Source: Ruminiclostridium papyrosolvens C7
Lineage (GTDB): Bacteria; Bacillota; Clostridia; Acetivibrionales; DSM-1351
Length of the DNA: 64,000 nt
Assembly (NCBI RefSeq): GCF_000421965.1
Contig: NZ_ATAY01000023.1
Location: 1-64,000 of the forward strand
Direction of reading: 5' to 3'
The notes under the pieces were generated by a model. The model worked only from the letters and a program-made list of their open reading frames with translations, did no database searches and was not told the DNA's origin. Of this stretch, positions 24,026 through 32,538 are shown one piece after another. The position numbers and the translations under genes are program-made. The first letter of the stretch is position 1. Every line of letters begins with the position of its first letter.

Positions 24026-26149
24026 ATGACACAATCTGAAATAGACAGGGAATATAATAAATCAACAGATATAACGATTGAAGATGATTTTAAAGATTTA
24101 AGTCTCGAACAAAGGGAAGCGGTACTCACTGTTAAAGGGCCTGTACTACTTATTGCAGGCCCCGGGAGTGGAAAAACAACTGTAATTGTAAACCGTGTTT
24201 ATAATTTAATTAAATCAGGTGTCAATCCCAAAAGTATTCTGACACTTACCTTTAATAAGGCTGCCCAGCTTGAAATGGAAAGGCGTTTTAAAAAATACTA
24301 CGGAAGTAGTATAAAAGAAAAAGTACAATTTGCGACACTGCACAGCTTCTGCAACAGAGTAGTTAGAGACTATGAGAGAATGAAAGGGCAGAGCTTAAGG
24401 CGTATTGAGGGTATGGAAGAAGATATAAATAAAAAAATGCTGTTAAAAGACATGTATCACAGCATATATAATTCAAAATTAAATGAGGATGAGCTGGATA
24501 ACCTTATAAACGAAATAAGCTATATAAAGAATAAAATGATAAAAAATGCCGACGACAGCTTTTTCAGCTCAAAGAAATTCTCAAAGGTCTATAAAACCTA
24601 TGAAGAATACAAGAAAAAAAATCTGATGATTGACTTTGACGATATGCTTACATATGCGTATAGTATTCTTTCAAGATATCCGCAAGTTTTAAAAGAATAT
24701 AAAAAACAATATAATTATATACAAGTGGATGAAGGCCAGGATTTATCCAATATACAGTTTGCCATTCTCAAGCTGTTGGCTGGGCCGGACGGGAATATAT
24801 TTATAGTGGCTGACGATGACCAGTCAATTTACCGTTTCAGGGGAGCTGAACCCCAGTATATTCTGGATATAAGCCATGAATTTGACAATCTGAGACTTTT
24901 CAGACTTGAAAACAACTTCAGGTCTTCCAGTAATATTGTAGACCTTACCAGTAAATTTATAATGAAAAATGATAAAAGGTATCTGAAATCACACAAAACC
25001 AATAATAAAAAGGCAGAGGACCCAATGATTCTCAGAGCTGAAAATGAGAGCAGGCAGCAGGATATCCTTTTAAAAAAGATAGAAGAGGTACTAAAGGAAA
25101 AAAAGACAAAAAGCATCGGGGTATTGTATAGAAATAACCTCTCATCAATTCTTGTTTCGGATAAACTGCAAAGGAACGGAATTTCATTCAAAATAAGGCA
25201 GAACACACTTTTTTATTTCAAACACTGGCTTGTACAGGAGGTATGTGCTTTTTTATTATTTGCACTTGATGGTTGTGATACAGAATCATTTACGAAAATA
25301 TGCTTCAGAATGAATAGATTTATATCAAAAACCATGCTGGAATGTTCCTTACAAGGTGAAGGAAGTGAAAATGTAATTGACAGAATAATAAAAAGCCATG
25401 ACCTGAAACCTTTTCAGCTTACTGCAATGAGGGAATTAAAAGGAGAATTTGCTTCGTTGGCAAAGAAGAATCCTTGGTCGGCATTGGAGTATATAAAAAA
25501 TAACTTCAGATATCTGGAAAGTATTAAAGATTACAGTGCTATATCAGGTCAGTCCTTTGATTACCTGAACAGGTTGTATGGGATTTTACATGGAATATCA
25601 ATTGATTGTCCAACTATTTCTTCATTTCTTGTGCGGTTGCAGGAGTTGGAGCAAATATTCATGGATGGAGGATATAAGCACGACAGTGAAAAGAACCAAA
25701 TAACTCTGAGCACGCTGCACTCTTCAAAGGGACTTGAATATGACAATGTATTTATGATAGACCTTATAAACAGTGAGATTCCGGGAGACAAGGTTCTTGA
25801 AAACTCTGAGAAAATTGTACTTGAAGAAGAACGGAGACTTTTTTATGTTGGAATGACGAGAGCAAGAAAAAAACTTTATCTTCTCTATCCAGATACGGTA
25901 AATAATGAAAAAGTTATACCATCTATTTTTGTAAATGAGGTTGTACAACTTTTGCAAAAGGACATAATAGTTAATATAGGTGAAGGAAAATTTGTCAGCC
26001 ATGCTAAATTCGGCAGAGGAGTAGTAGTTTCAATAGAACAGGACCCTCTAGCCGATAAGAATATAATCGAAATAAAGTTTTTCAAGGTGGGATGCAGAAA
26101 ATTTGATTTGCAGCTTTGTCTAAATAATAAACTTTTAAAATTTGAATAA
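24026..26149 (+). CDS. UvrD/PcrA/Rep-like superfamily 1 DNA helicase
   Basis: A 707-residue 3'-5' DNA helicase. Motifs: LLIAGPGSGKTTVIVNRV (Walker A), LTFNKAAQLEM, VDEGQDLSNIQ (DExx box; here DEGQD), VADDDQSIYRFRGA (motif III), LSTLHSSKGLEYDNVF and FYVGMTRARKKL (motif VI). The last about 55 residues (HAKFGRGVVVSIE) are the Tudor-like C-terminal domain of PcrA/UvrD, which contacts RNA polymerase in the known proteins. It starts 8 bp after the nuclease-helicase stop, so the two are coexpressed and may act together in repair or in defence against foreign DNA. As clostridia usually have a separate PcrA, this is probably a paralogue. Confidence 0.9.
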   Translation: MTQSEIDREYNKSTDITIEDDFKDLSLEQREAVLTVKGPVLLIAGPGSGKTTVIVNRVYNLIKSGVNPKSILTLTFNKAAQLEMERRFKKYYGSSIKEKVQFATLHSFCNRVVRDYERMKGQSLRRIEGMEEDINKKMLLKDMYHSIYNSKLNEDELDNLINEISYIKNKMIKNADDSFFSSKKFSKVYKTYEEYKKKNLMIDFDDMLTYAYSILSRYPQVLKEYKKQYNYIQVDEGQDLSNIQFAILKLLAGPDGNIFIVADDDQSIYRFRGAEPQYILDISHEFDNLRLFRLENNFRSSSNIVDLTSKFIMKNDKRYLKSHKTNNKKAEDPMILRAENESRQQDILLKKIEEVLKEKKTKSIGVLYRNNLSSILVSDKLQRNGISFKIRQNTLFYFKHWLVQEVCAFLLFALDGCDTESFTKICFRMNRFISKTMLECSLQGEGSENVIDRIIKSHDLKPFQLTAMRELKGEFASLAKKNPWSALEYIKNNFRYLESIKDYSAISGQSFDYLNRLYGILHGISIDCPTISSFLVRLQELEQIFMDGGYKHDSEKNQITLSTLHSSKGLEYDNVFMIDLINSEIPGDKVLENSEKIVLEEERRLFYVGMTRARKKLYLLYPDTVNNEKVIPSIFVNEVVQLLQKDIIVNIGEGKFVSHAKFGRGVVVSIEQDPLADKNIIEIKFFKVGCRKFDLQLCLNNKLLKFE

Positions 26150-26181
26150 TGTACACAATACAATCAGAAGCACAAAATGGT

Positions 26182-26210
26182 TTGCAAAACATAATACGTT
26201 TTGCTATCAT
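26182..26210 (+). promoter_or_regulatory. Sigma-A promoter with built-in inverted repeat, for yqeG-aroE
   Basis: TTGCAA, 17-bp spacer, TATCAT, about 20 bp before the yqeG ATG. The spacer region is occupied by an inverted repeat, GCAAAAC-N7-GTTTTGC (26184-26204), placed where a repressor would block polymerase. Confidence 0.6.
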
Positions 26211-26232
26211 AGGTTGATATGGAGGAATTTAC

Positions 26233-26799
26233 ATGATCGAAAAATATTATCCTGACTTATATTTTGATAGTATAAGACATATTGATATAAATATACTTAA
26301 AGAAAGAGGCATCAAGGGAGTTATACTTGATATAGATAATACCCTTGTACCCATGCATACAAAGGATGCTGACGAAAATGCAATAAGTTGGGTCGCTGAA
26401 CTGCAAAAAATAGGATTCAAGGTTTGTATACTGTCAAACGCTTCGCTTAATAGAGTAACAAGGTTCAATAAAGAAATGTCGGTAATGGCAATACACAGAG
26501 CATATAAACCGGCAGGAAAGGCTTTTCTTAAAGCAGCTGAAAAAATGGGGCTTGAGCCGGAAAAGGTAGCGGTTATAGGTGACCAGATATTTACCGATAT
26601 ATATGGGGGAAATAAAGTAAATATGCTTACCGTACTTGTAAAGCCCATAGATAAAAAAGAAATTTTGTATGTCAGGTTAAAAAGGCATATTGAAAAAAGA
26701 GTCTTAAGTCGTTTTAGTAGTGTACAAACGTCAAGACTGGAAGTAAGAAATGAATGGAAAAAGAACAGGCTTCAAATAGAAAGAAGTCGTTTAAAATGA
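26233..26799 (+). CDS. yqeG: YqeG-family HAD phosphatase
   Basis: A 188-residue HAD-superfamily (class IIIA) phosphatase. Motif I is GVILDIDNTLVP with the nucleophilic Asp, motif II CILSNAS, the Lys is in AYKPAGKAF and motif III is VAVIGDQIFTDIYGGN. This matches the YqeG family, which in Firmicutes usually precedes aroE or yqeH; its substrate may be a phosphatidylglycerophosphate-like or small phosphoester. The end overlaps nothing, but aroE starts 17 bp later, so the two are cotranscribed. GGAGG stands 7 nt before the ATG. Confidence 0.9.
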   Translation: MIEKYYPDLYFDSIRHIDINILKERGIKGVILDIDNTLVPMHTKDADENAISWVAELQKIGFKVCILSNASLNRVTRFNKEMSVMAIHRAYKPAGKAFLKAAEKMGLEPEKVAVIGDQIFTDIYGGNKVNMLTVLVKPIDKKEILYVRLKRHIEKRVLSRFSSVQTSRLEVRNEWKKNRLQIERSRLK

Positions 26800-26816
26800 C
26801 ATTGGGGGGCAAGCCA

Positions 26817-27701
26817 ATGAACTTGGTTGAAGTTGTTAACGGAAAAACACAGTTGTATGGTGTGCTTGGTAATCCAATTGAGCATACAAAGTCACCTTTT
26901 ATTCATAATACACTATTTAAAGAATTTGGAGTAAATGCTGTATATTTACCTGTACTTGTTGAAAACGGAAAATTGGAACAGGTCATGAATGGATTAAAAG
27001 GTATAAACTTTTTAGGTTTTAACATAACTGTTCCATATAAAAAAGATGTTATACAATATCTGGATGAGGTTTCCGCAGAAGGTATGCTTATGGGTGCAAT
27101 TAATACTGTAAAAAAGCAAAACGGAAGGTTCATAGGTTGTAATACAGATGCTGAAGGTTTTGTCAGGGACTTTTGCGATGGTTTTGAAACAACATTTAAA
27201 GGTAAAAGAGTAATGCTATTAGGCGCAGGAGGAACGTCAAGGGCTATTGCTGTCAGGCTTGCAACCGAAGGTATAGAGCATCTGACAATAGTAAACAGGA
27301 CAGAGGCCAACGCAAAAAGTATTTCTGATCTGGTAAACAGCAATTTCGGAAACATTGTTAGTACAATGCTCCCGGAGAAAGACAAACTTGATAAAGAACT
27401 TGAAAACAACCAGATCATTATAAATACAACACCTGCCGGCATGAGTACATACCTTGATTCAACTCCATTTGATATTGATTTCAACTTTAACGGAACTCAG
27501 CTTGTATATGATGTTCTATATGTTCCTAAGAAAACAAGATTTCTAATACAGGCAGAAAAAGCGGGATGCAAAATAAGAAACGGATTTGGTATGCTTATAA
27601 ATCAAGGTGTTTCATCTTTTGAAATTTGGACGGGTATAAAGGTTGAAAGAAAACAAACCAATGAACTTTTAAAAAATATAGAAAATATAGAGGGATTTTG
27701 A
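26817..27701 (+). CDS. aroE: Shikimate dehydrogenase
   Basis: A 294-residue NADP-dependent enzyme reducing 3-dehydroshikimate to shikimate in aromatic amino-acid synthesis. Visible are GNPIEHTKSPFIHN (substrate-binding Ser/Lys pair), NITVPYKKDVI (catalytic Lys), NTDAEGF, the dinucleotide loop GAGGTSRA and the C-terminal NQGVSSFEIWTG. The start ATG 26817 has GGGGGG 6 nt upstream; the longer in-frame start at 26754 would add 21 residues lying within yqeG and unlike the family. Confidence 0.95.
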   Translation: MNLVEVVNGKTQLYGVLGNPIEHTKSPFIHNTLFKEFGVNAVYLPVLVENGKLEQVMNGLKGINFLGFNITVPYKKDVIQYLDEVSAEGMLMGAINTVKKQNGRFIGCNTDAEGFVRDFCDGFETTFKGKRVMLLGAGGTSRAIAVRLATEGIEHLTIVNRTEANAKSISDLVNSNFGNIVSTMLPEKDKLDKELENNQIIINTTPAGMSTYLDSTPFDIDFNFNGTQLVYDVLYVPKKTRFLIQAEKAGCKIRNGFGMLINQGVSSFEIWTGIKVERKQTNELLKNIENIEGF

Positions 27702-27761
27702 AAATATTACCGAAATGATTAATGTATGTAATTTTATAAGTTGTTATAAGGGGATGAAAGT

Positions 27762-28028
27762 ATGGTAACGTTAAAAAATTATATGGAAGAAGTTGTATTC
27801 AATCTGATAGACGGCGTCCTTGACGATATTAACATGTGCAAATGTGAATTGTGCGTTAAGGATATAGCTGCTCTTGCTCTTAACAGCCTCCCTCCGAAGT
27901 ACATTGCCTCTGAAAAAGGCGAGCTGTATTCAAAAGTAAACAGTTTAAGAAACCAATTTGAGGTAGATGTCATTTCAGCTATTACAAAAGCAGCAGTTCT
28001 TGTTAAAGAAGCACCCAGACACAAATAA
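27762..28028 (+). CDS. ComFB-like late competence protein
   Basis: An 88-residue protein with the pattern of the ComFB family (NYMEEVVFNLIDGVL, then CKCELCVKDIAALALNSLPPKY). In Bacillus subtilis comFB lies between comFA and comFC. Its function is unknown, and related short proteins in other bacteria bind cyclic di-nucleotides. The Cys-x-Cys-x-x-Cys cluster may bind zinc. GGGGATG precedes the ATG. It ends 8 bp before the convergent dedA-like gene, leaving no room for a separate terminator. Confidence 0.85.
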   Translation: MVTLKNYMEEVVFNLIDGVLDDINMCKCELCVKDIAALALNSLPPKYIASEKGELYSKVNSLRNQFEVDVISAITKAAVLVKEAPRHK

Positions 28029-28036
28029 CTCAAAAA

Positions 28037-28681
28037 CTATTTATTTCCCATAGATTTATTGCTTTCTCTACGGGAAGAAATAATCTTGTAAATTACAAAT
28101 AGGACAATGCAGATTAAAATCAGTGCTATTACAATATTTTCAAAACCCTTAAAATACGGCCTGATTTTAGTCTCATAATCCTTTCCGAATACATAACCCA
28201 GATAAATCAGAGTAAAATTCCATGGAAGCATCCCGATAGTTGAGAAAATAATAAACTTAAATTTATTTATTTTAGCAATTCCTGCAGGTAAAGAAATAAA
28301 TGTTCTGATTACAGGAAGAAGTCTTCCGAGACACACAGCCAGCATACCTCTTTTTTTAAATACCTCTTCTGCTTTATAAAAATTCTTTTCTGATACAAAA
28401 AAGTACTTTCCGTATTTAAGTATAAAGGGTCTGCCACCGTAAGAACCAACAAAGTAGGCAAACATGGAACCAATAAGACTGCCCACAGCGGCAGCAATAT
28501 TTGCTTCCAGAAGAGTAATGCTGCCCTGAGAAGCCATCATTCCGCCGAAAGGCAATATAATTTCACTGGGGAGGGGAATACAGCTGCTTTCAAAGAGCAT
28601 CCAAAGCCCAATACCCCAGATTCCCATACCTTCAATAATATCTATTAAAGGCATTAAAATATTATGAATAATAGTAGTCAT
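28037..28681 (-). CDS. DedA-family membrane protein
   Basis: A 214-residue integral membrane protein with about five hydrophobic segments. The DedA (SNARE-associated/VTT) signatures are present: FESSCIPLPSEIILPFGG, GSLIGSMFAYFVGSYGGRP and GRLLPVIRTFISLPAG. DedA proteins are lipid scramblase or flippase-like and include recyclers of undecaprenyl phosphate and phosphatidylethanolamine. It is the second gene after the LCP ligase, with 18 bp between them. Because LCP enzymes consume undecaprenyl-linked polymers, a role in recycling the freed carrier lipid is a reasonable inference. Confidence 0.92.
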   Translation of the reverse strand: MTTIIHNILMPLIDIIEGMGIWGIGLWMLFESSCIPLPSEIILPFGGMMASQGSITLLEANIAAAVGSLIGSMFAYFVGSYGGRPFILKYGKYFFVSEKNFYKAEEVFKKRGMLAVCLGRLLPVIRTFISLPAGIAKINKFKFIIFSTIGMLPWNFTLIYLGYVFGKDYETKIRPYFKGFENIVIALILICIVLFVIYKIISSRRESNKSMGNK

Positions 28682-28699
28682 GTTTTACACTCCTTAATT

Positions 28700-29830
28700 T
28701 TATCCCTTTGATGTCCCTTTAGTGTCAGTATCAGTATTTGAGGGATTTTGTTTCTTAATAACAGGCTTTTTTTTCACAACCGGAGGAGCCTTTGCTTCAT
28801 CCTCATCATCGTTACTTACAGGAACATATAGTTCACCTGATGGCGTTGCAATACCATTGGCAGAATAAAAGTAATTTTCAACTATCTCAGCCGCCGGAAG
28901 AGATTCTTTTGTTTCAATATTTATTAAATTGCCGTTGTATACGTAGTACCATCCTTTATTTATAACCTTGTCTTCACCGTCAAGACGGAAAGAATTAAAG
29001 TTGTCAGGCGAAATACTTATGAGCCCGGAGGACATCTTTAACGCATCTGATAAAGTCATATTGGTTATAATATTTTCAAAGGCATAATTAAGCACGGGAT
29101 TTAGCTTTGGAATATTTTGTACCTTTAACTTTTGCTTTATAAATTCCTTTATAAACTTCATCTGCATTTCGGTTCTCTTTATATCACTGCCGTCATAAAA
29201 CTCTTTTAACTCTTGTGTGTAACGTTCACCGTTTGGTTTCCTGAAACGTAGTAATTGTTCAACCTTGTCGCCGTCAAGCAACTGATAACCTTTTTTTAAA
29301 TTAATATGAAGATTCTGAGAAGGGTCATCGTACTTCATATTTACGGGAACGTCAAAATAAACTCCTCCAAGCATATCTGTAATCTTTTTGATTGCGGAAA
29401 TATTGATATGAACATAATAGTTGATATTGATTCCGGTTAAGTTACTTACAATCTCGGCAGAATATCTTGCACCTTCGTGGTTTCGTCCTCCTGCTGCATA
29501 AGCAGCATTTATTTTTGGAAGTATATTGTTTTTTAATTTAACCTTAGTATCTCTCGGTATTGTAACGATACTTATCTGGTTTTTTGCTGGATTATAATTT
29601 GCTACCAGCATTGAATCCGTATTACCGCTTGACTTGTCACCAACCAGCAGGAAGAAATTCATAGGTTCTTTATTGGTAGTGGCGTTAAGTCCTTCAAGTA
29701 TTGCAGGAACAGCATTGTTTCCGGCTGCTCCTGTTACACTGTTTGCATAGTAAAGAAAAACTGTTCCCATTCCAAAAAGAAACAAGCCTACTACTATAGT
29801 AATTATATAAGCGAATTTTCTAGTGTTCAT
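28700..29830 (-). CDS. LytR-CpsA-Psr family cell-wall polymer ligase
   Basis: A 376-residue membrane-anchored protein. Residues 5-27 are the single N-terminal membrane segment, and an extracellular LCP domain follows, with DSMLVANYNPAKNQISIVTIPRDTKV and GGRNHEGARYSAEIV; the Arg and Asp residues there bind the pyrophosphate lipid. A Lys/Pro-rich tail ends in a Thr/Ser segment. LCP enzymes transfer teichoic-acid-like or capsular polymers from undecaprenyl carriers to peptidoglycan. Start at 29830 (AAGAGG upstream) is preferred over the in-frame TTG/ATG at 29869, which would put extra residues before the membrane anchor. First gene of a minus-strand operon with dedA. Confidence 0.92.
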   Translation of the reverse strand: MNTRKFAYIITIVVGLFLFGMGTVFLYYANSVTGAAGNNAVPAILEGLNATTNKEPMNFFLLVGDKSSGNTDSMLVANYNPAKNQISIVTIPRDTKVKLKNNILPKINAAYAAGGRNHEGARYSAEIVSNLTGININYYVHINISAIKKITDMLGGVYFDVPVNMKYDDPSQNLHINLKKGYQLLDGDKVEQLLRFRKPNGERYTQELKEFYDGSDIKRTEMQMKFIKEFIKQKLKVQNIPKLNPVLNYAFENIITNMTLSDALKMSSGLISISPDNFNSFRLDGEDKVINKGWYYVYNGNLINIETKESLPAAEIVENYFYSANGIATPSGELYVPVSNDDEDEAKAPPVVKKKPVIKKQNPSNTDTDTKGTSKG

Positions 29831-29941
29831 TGTCAGACCTCTTAATAGTTTATTGTTTACAGTCAGCAATTATTATATCATATATTTATAGAAAATTTCT
29901 AAAAATAATCTGTACTGGTGTATAATAAAAGTTTGTTCAAA

Positions 29942-29957
29942 ATTAAACATGTTTAAT
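29942..29957. promoter_or_regulatory. Perfect 16-bp palindrome in a divergent intergenic region
   Basis: ATTAAACATGTTTAAT, perfectly symmetric, lies between the divergent LCP and iorA genes. It may be an operator for a dimeric regulator; no regulator gene is adjacent. Confidence 0.4.
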
Positions 29958-30050
29958 ACATCAAAAAAACCCTGTATAGTGCTAAACGTGTCGAATTTCT
30001 TCATTTACTTTACACTGATAATACTTTATAATAATAAACAATGTATGCTG

Positions 30051-30071
30051 ATTGTAATCAAGTATTACAAT
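30051..30071. promoter_or_regulatory. Inverted repeat just upstream of iorA
   Basis: ATTGTAAT-N5-ATTACAAT, perfect 8-bp arms, 20 nt downstream of a weak promoter-like pair (TTTACT, 17 bp, TATAAT at 30027-30032). The position fits a repressor operator in the 5' leader. It could also form a small RNA hairpin. Confidence 0.45.
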
Positions 30072-30101
30072 AATTAATCAAATAGAGATGGGGGAATATC
30101 A

Positions 30102-31838
30102 ATGAAAAAGCTCATGCTCGGCAACGAAGCCGTGGCAAGAGGAGCATATGAGGCAGGCTGTTCAGTAGCGGCTGCTTATCCTGGAACTCCTAGTACGGAA
30201 ATTACTGAGTACATATCGAAATATGACGAAATATATTCAGAGTGGGCACCAAATGAAAAGGTAGCACTCGAGGTAGCTATAGGTTCATCCATCGGAGGAG
30301 CAAGATCCATATGTTCCATGAAACACGTAGGACTTAATGTTGCAGCAGACCCTCTTTTTACAGTATCTTATACCGGCGTAAACGGAGGTCTTGTTATAAT
30401 GGTTGCTGATGACCCTGGAATGCACAGTTCTCAGAATGAGCAGGACAGTAGGTTCTATGCAAGATCATCAAAGGTTCCTATGCTTGAACCTTCGGACTCT
30501 CAGGAATGTAAGGACTTCGTAAAACAGGCATTCTCCATAAGTGAGACATTTGACTGTCCTGTAATCGTCAGACTTTCCACCAGGGTATCCCATTCCCAAA
30601 GTGCTGTTGAACTGAGTGATAAAGAAGATTACAAGTTAAAACAGTATTCCAAGGATGCAAACAAATATGTCATGATGCCTGCTATGGCAAGAAAAAGACA
30701 TGTTGAAGTTGAAAAAAGAATGGCTGCTTTGAGAGAATTCTCCAATGAAAGCAGACTAAACAAAGTTGAAATGACAAGCAAGGACATCGGGGTTATAACC
30801 AGCGGAATTTCATATCAGTACGTAAAAGAAGCGATGCCTGATGCATCCGTATTAAAAATAGGAATGGTACACCCAATTCCTGAAAAACTTATTGCTGATT
30901 TTGCAGCAAATGTAAAAACCCTTTATGTTGTAGAAGAATTGGAGCCATTCTTTGAAAATCAAATTAAGAAAATGGGCATAAAGGTAATAGGTAAGGAAAA
31001 GCTTCCTATAATCGGTGAGTTTAGCGCTCAACTTGTTGCAGAAAAACTCCTTGATAAAAAGTTTGATTCACAGGAAGCTTCCAATAATGCCGTTCCAGTA
31101 AGACCACCGGTAATGTGTCCGGGATGTCCTCATAGAGGCATGTTCTATGTTCTCAAAAAATTGGGACTGACCGTCAGCGGCGACATCGGCTGTTATACCC
31201 TTGGTGCATTGCCTCCTAACGAAGCAATGGACATATGCGTGTGCATGGGCGCAAGCATTGGTGTTGCCCACGGGTTGGAAAAAGCACGCGGAGCCGATTT
31301 CAGGAAAAAGACTGTAGCAGTAATCGGCGACTCAACTTTTATACATTCAGGTATTACGGGTTTAATAGATATCGTATATAATAAAGGTAACTCTACTGTA
31401 ATTATTCTAGATAATTCAATTACAGGAATGACGGGTCACCAGCACAATCCAACAACCGGATTTACAATAAAGGGTGAGCCTACAAAACAGGTAGACCTTG
31501 AACTTCTTTGCAAATCTGTGGGTGTTGACAGAGTTACGGTTGTAGATCCTTTTGATATAAAGGAATTCGAGAAGGTTGTAAAAGCCGAAACAGATGCAGA
31601 TGAACCTTCGGTAATAATTTCTCAGCGTCCATGTGCACTTTTAAAACATGTTAAATATGAAGGAAGCCATAGAATAATACAGGATAAATGCAAAAAGTGC
31701 AGAATGTGCATGAAAATAGGATGCCCGGCCATAGTTGAAAAGGGCGATCACCTTGAAATAAACCCTGCACTTTGTGTGGGATGCAAGCTCTGCACCAAGA
31801 TATGCGGATTCGGTGCTATCGAAAGGGCAGGTGAATAA
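30102..31838 (+). CDS. iorA: Indolepyruvate:ferredoxin oxidoreductase alpha subunit
   Basis: The product (578 aa) is the large subunit of the TPP-dependent enzyme that oxidatively decarboxylates aryl-pyruvates to aryl-acetyl-CoA while reducing ferredoxin. The N-terminal pyrimidine-binding domain starts LMLGNEAVARGAYEAGCSVA and AAYPGTPSTEITEY. The TPP-binding part has CPGCPHRGMFY and GDSTFIHSGITGLIDIVYN. The C-terminus carries two 4Fe-4S motifs: CKKCRMCMKIGCP and CVGCKLCTKICG. All cysteines are intact (the first motif has the variant spacing usual in IorA). It starts an operon with iorB, followed by paaK and an ACT protein. GGGGG is 7 nt before the ATG. Confidence 0.96.
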   Translation: MKKLMLGNEAVARGAYEAGCSVAAAYPGTPSTEITEYISKYDEIYSEWAPNEKVALEVAIGSSIGGARSICSMKHVGLNVAADPLFTVSYTGVNGGLVIMVADDPGMHSSQNEQDSRFYARSSKVPMLEPSDSQECKDFVKQAFSISETFDCPVIVRLSTRVSHSQSAVELSDKEDYKLKQYSKDANKYVMMPAMARKRHVEVEKRMAALREFSNESRLNKVEMTSKDIGVITSGISYQYVKEAMPDASVLKIGMVHPIPEKLIADFAANVKTLYVVEELEPFFENQIKKMGIKVIGKEKLPIIGEFSAQLVAEKLLDKKFDSQEASNNAVPVRPPVMCPGCPHRGMFYVLKKLGLTVSGDIGCYTLGALPPNEAMDICVCMGASIGVAHGLEKARGADFRKKTVAVIGDSTFIHSGITGLIDIVYNKGNSTVIILDNSITGMTGHQHNPTTGFTIKGEPTKQVDLELLCKSVGVDRVTVVDPFDIKEFEKVVKAETDADEPSVIISQRPCALLKHVKYEGSHRIIQDKCKKCRMCMKIGCPAIVEKGDHLEINPALCVGCKLCTKICGFGAIERAGE

Positions 31839-31839
31839 G

Positions 31840-32415
31840 GTGAAAAAATTAAATCTTCTTATAGTTGGTGTTGGCGGACAGGGAACTCTCCTAGCCAGCA
31901 GAATACTGGGAACAGTTGCATTAAAACTGAATTTTGACGTTAAGGTCTCAGAGGTACACGGTATGTCCCAAAGAGGCGGAAGCGTTGTTACATATGTTAG
32001 GTATGGGGAAAAGGTATATTCACCTCTCATTGAAAAGGGCGAGGCTGATCTCATTATTGCCTTTGAACAACTGGAGGCACTCAGGTGGGTGGATTACCTC
32101 CATAAGGACGGCAAGATGATAGTAAATGAGCAGGAGATAGATCCAATGCCTGTAATTATAGGAAAGGCTAAGTATCCTGAAAAAATACTCGATACATTAA
32201 AAACCTCATATAGCATTTACTCACTTGACGCACTTAAAATAGCCAGAGAATGTGGAACAATAAAAGCGGTAAATATTGTTCTGCTGGGTGTAATGGCAAA
32301 ATTAGCAGGTATTGATAAAAACATATTTATGGAAGCCATAAACGAGGTTGTTCCTGCAAAGGTACTTGATGTAAATATCAAAGCCTTTGAGGAAGGTTAC
32401 AATTATCATAATTAA
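31840..32415 (+). CDS. iorB: Indolepyruvate:ferredoxin oxidoreductase beta subunit
   Basis: A 191-residue gamma-type domain subunit (LLIVGVGGQGTLLASRIL, then EVHGMSQRGGSVVTYVRYG). It completes the IorAB enzyme. The start is GTG at 31840, one base after the iorA stop, with the AGGTGA of the iorA end as ribosome binding site. The longer in-frame ORF beginning at 31774 lies inside iorA and is not used. Tight spacing implies translational coupling. Confidence 0.95.
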   Translation: MKKLNLLIVGVGGQGTLLASRILGTVALKLNFDVKVSEVHGMSQRGGSVVTYVRYGEKVYSPLIEKGEADLIIAFEQLEALRWVDYLHKDGKMIVNEQEIDPMPVIIGKAKYPEKILDTLKTSYSIYSLDALKIARECGTIKAVNIVLLGVMAKLAGIDKNIFMEAINEVVPAKVLDVNIKAFEEGYNYHN

Positions 32416-32538
32416 GAATTTAAGCCTATTGCTTTTGTGTGGGGCTACATTTTGTAAGTAAACCCTGAAAGCCATTCCGAGTGGGATGATGGCAAAGAAT
32501 ATATAAATTTATATTTATTCTTGGGAGGGTGAAATGTT

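Noticed and set aside
26149..26233. Reading GCAAAAC-N7-GTTTTGC as a transcription terminator for the helicase operon
   Set aside because: The stem is AT-rich and followed by CTATCAT with no T-run; its position exactly between promoter boxes fits an operator better.
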